Source: Thermoanaerobaculia bacterium
GTDB taxonomy: Bacteria; Acidobacteriota; Thermoanaerobaculia; Gp7-AA8
Direction: 5' to 3'
DNA length: 6,347 bases
Assembly (NCBI GenBank): GCA_017883215.1
Contig: JADGOA010000216.1
Span: 1 to 6,347, forward strand
Each line of letters begins with the position of its first letter. Within the stretch, counting starts at the first letter, position 1. A program made the translations under genes and the position numbers. Positions 6,101-6,347 of this stretch are shown here, one piece after another. Below the pieces are notes generated by a model. That model ran no database searches and had not been told where the DNA came from. It saw only the letters and a list, made by a program, of their open reading frames with translations.

Positions 6101-6241
6101 GAGCGGGTGCCGGTCGTCAGCGCCGGCGTCGGCCTGCGCATTCTGCTCAGCTACATTCCGATCGAGATCTACGCCGCGAAGCCGTTCCAACGCCCCGGCA
6201 AGAACATCGTCTACGGCTTCAACATCATCCCCGGCTGGTAG
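3179..6241 (+). CDS. Secreted gluzincin metallopeptidase / TolB-like propeller / Omp85-type outer-membrane barrel fusion (1020 aa)
   Basis: This is a predicted outer-membrane protein with a periplasmic protease and beta-propeller. Residues 1-24 are a Sec signal peptide (MRNFLRLF..., likely cut at AQA|QYF). Residues about 25-275 form a peptidase-MA-like domain: HELVH (His137, Glu138, His141) followed by WLVEGMAEYF, with Glu169 the probable third zinc ligand, and a helical end (YGQALLAYIGGRFGDE, FNDWQ). Six propeller blades follow, with SPDG-type motifs at about 302, 357, 402, 446 and 501 and a degenerate sixth near 546-564. After a linker, residues about 629-1020 resemble the BamA/Omp85 barrel. 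The evidence is SPVRGT near 822-827, the loop-6 VRGY motif at 890-893, FLDAGTAW, the VSAGVGLRIL...AAKPF stretch, and a final tryptophan. The 392-residue length fits 16 strands. The only two cysteines I see in the mature protein are 901 and 909. The protein stands alone on its strand. Domain calls are strong; the cellular role is inferred, probably outer-membrane proteolysis, quality control or export. Confidence 0.93.
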   Translation: MRNFLRLFVASVVVCLFAVPVAQAQYFGRNKVQWEKFHFKVLQTPHFDIYYYDQEADVVNDIGRQAERWYDRFSRVFQHSFKRKPIVLYANPADFQQTTTTGEIIGQGTGGFTDEYMNRVVLPLTGDYAENDHVLGHELVHVFQYDIANAQNNNRRRFNLENLPLWLVEGMAEYFSKGRVDPLTAMWVRDATIHNRLPDLRQLTTDPRYFPYRYGQALLAYIGGRFGDEMVVRYFLAAGMVGVEPAFERVLGLTPKQLFNDWQESARELYNPVIATRPSVLGRPLLGTKTTRGDLNVGPALSPDGRYMAFLSTRELFDIDLFLADAHTGQVIRRLVSTDRNAHFDALRFIDSAGSWSPDSQRLAFVVFEKGDNYLGIVDVGSRRVKNIRVPGLDAINNIAWAPDGNRIAISGQKTGVTDLFIYDMDANTVRQLTNDKYADFQPAWSPDGRQIAFVSDRGAGTNLEQLRFNSMQISVINVDTAAVRTLPLFGNAKNINPSYSPDGTSLYFIANPEGVDDVYRYAFADNRIDRVTAVQTGVGGITEMSPALTVASRTGELAFSVYENDAYNIYTLPAAPAGTLVAATAGTESPRAAILPPLRATGSEITAFLSNPTEGLPPADTIFTERSYRPSLHVAYVGPPTLGAGVSQYGYGVGGSVSAWWSDILGQHNIGMTLAGTGTGVGSIGDQIGGELFYLNQQNRFNWGADVTHIPYVAQAVGFSPGVNIGNGQIADVYEQITQIQTIDDVSALAQYPFSQTRRIEFEGGIQRYSYKLESEILAVDPFSGQIISDTRGHLPGGFNLSMVKASVAFVGDSSVFGFVSPVRGTRYRYEIDALSGDLKFTTALADWRKYFFLRPVTLAVRGLHYGRYGTDAENPNLSPIDLGYNWIVRGYDGVSLNECVATATSQCPVYDRLIGSRVAAGSFELRAPLLGTKQYGLINAPAVPTELEAFLDAGTAWSSGQHPKIQFKTNTPERVPVVSAGVGLRILLSYIPIEIYAAKPFQRPGKNIVYGFNIIPGW

Positions 6242-6273
6242 CGCGCGATCTTCTAATGACACGCGCCAAGCCT

Positions 6274-6323
6274 GTCATCCCGAGCTGCCGAAGCCGCGGA
6301 GCGGCGGAGGACAGCGAGGGATC
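6274..6323. repeat. REP-like imperfect palindrome (GTCATCCCGAGC...GCGAGGGATC)
   Basis: The element folds as a layered hairpin. ATCCC (6277-6281) pairs with GGGAT (6318-6322). A GA/GA tandem mismatch follows, then GCTG (6284-6287) pairs with CAGC (6312-6315). The inner GCCGC (6293-6297) pairs with GCGGC (6301-6305) around a GGA loop. It starts 33 bases after the stop of the large gene. From memory, GTCATCCCGAGC...GCGAGGGATC is a widespread extragenic palindrome in soil-type genomes. It may also end or stabilise the transcript, but there is no T-run as in a standard intrinsic terminator. Confidence 0.6.
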
Positions 6324-6324
6324 C

Positions 6325-6347
6325 CCCGCACTCCCAGGGGTGGCGGG
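6325..6347. repeat. Second GC-rich hairpin, cut by the window edge
   Basis: CCCGC (6325-6329) can pair with GCGGG (6343-6347), and CCC (6333-6335) with GGG (6338-6340), though that inner loop would be very tight. It directly follows the REP-like element and may belong to the same compound repeat. The window ends here, so its full extent is not visible. Confidence 0.3.

Noticed and set aside
5642..6262. 206-codon minus-strand frame across the barrel region
   Set aside because: It is antisense to the Omp85-like part, where the sense frame shows clear conserved motifs (VRGY, FLDAGTAW, terminal Trp).
6242..6347. Rho-independent terminator after the large gene
   Set aside because: The hairpins are not followed by a T-run, so a repeat element is the better description.
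1..6347. CRISPR array, tRNA, rRNA, insertion sequence or phage genes
   Set aside because: I saw no regularly spaced repeats, cloverleaf or rRNA-like stretches, transposase or phage protein signatures.

Overview
This is a GC-rich bacterial window with strong G/C preference at third codon positions in the clear genes. It encodes envelope functions of a Gram-negative (diderm) cell: a periplasmic adaptor, an ABC exporter or extractor core, and a large protein ending in an outer-membrane beta-barrel. From memory of similar proteins, the large protein's style (signal peptide, then a QYFGRNK-type mature start, a peptidase-MA-like domain and PD40 repeats) suggests Acidobacteriota or a related soil phylum. 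That placement is an impression, not a search result.

Left part, minus strand (positions 2765 down to 1): a tightly packed operon in the order membrane-fusion/adaptor protein, FtsX/LolC/E-type permease, LolD/MacB-type ATPase. The adaptor stop and permease start are one base apart. The permease stop and the ATPase GTG start overlap by 8 bases. The ATPase runs off the left edge after 110 codons. Together these would form an ATP-driven machine that moves a lipid, lipoprotein, peptide or drug-like substrate out of the inner membrane. The substrate cannot be read from the sequence, and no TolC-type outer-membrane partner is in the window.

Middle (2766-3178): a divergent intergenic region of about 410 bases. 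It holds several short dyad symmetries, a TATACT -10-like hexamer inside an inverted repeat, and a strong AAAGGAG ribosome-binding site ahead of a 79-codon ORF (2931-3170). That ORF's stop overlaps an ATG 12 bases before the chosen start of the next gene. Whether the 79-codon ORF is a real gene is uncertain.

Right part, plus strand (3179-6241): a 1020-residue secreted three-part protein. It has a signal peptide, a gluzincin (HELVH...E) metallopeptidase domain, a six-blade TolB/PD40 beta-propeller, and a C-terminal Omp85/BamA-like barrel with the VRGY loop-6 motif, the FLDAGTAW segment and a terminal tryptophan. The linker between propeller and barrel is too short for a POTRA domain. An Omp85-type barrel carrying a periplasmic protease and propeller instead of POTRA domains is the most interesting item here. 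A role in outer-membrane protein quality control or processed export is a reasonable but unproven inference.

Right edge (6242-6347): a REP-like imperfect palindrome of the GTCATCCCGAGC...GCGAGGGATC type, followed by the start of a second GC-rich hairpin cut by the window end.
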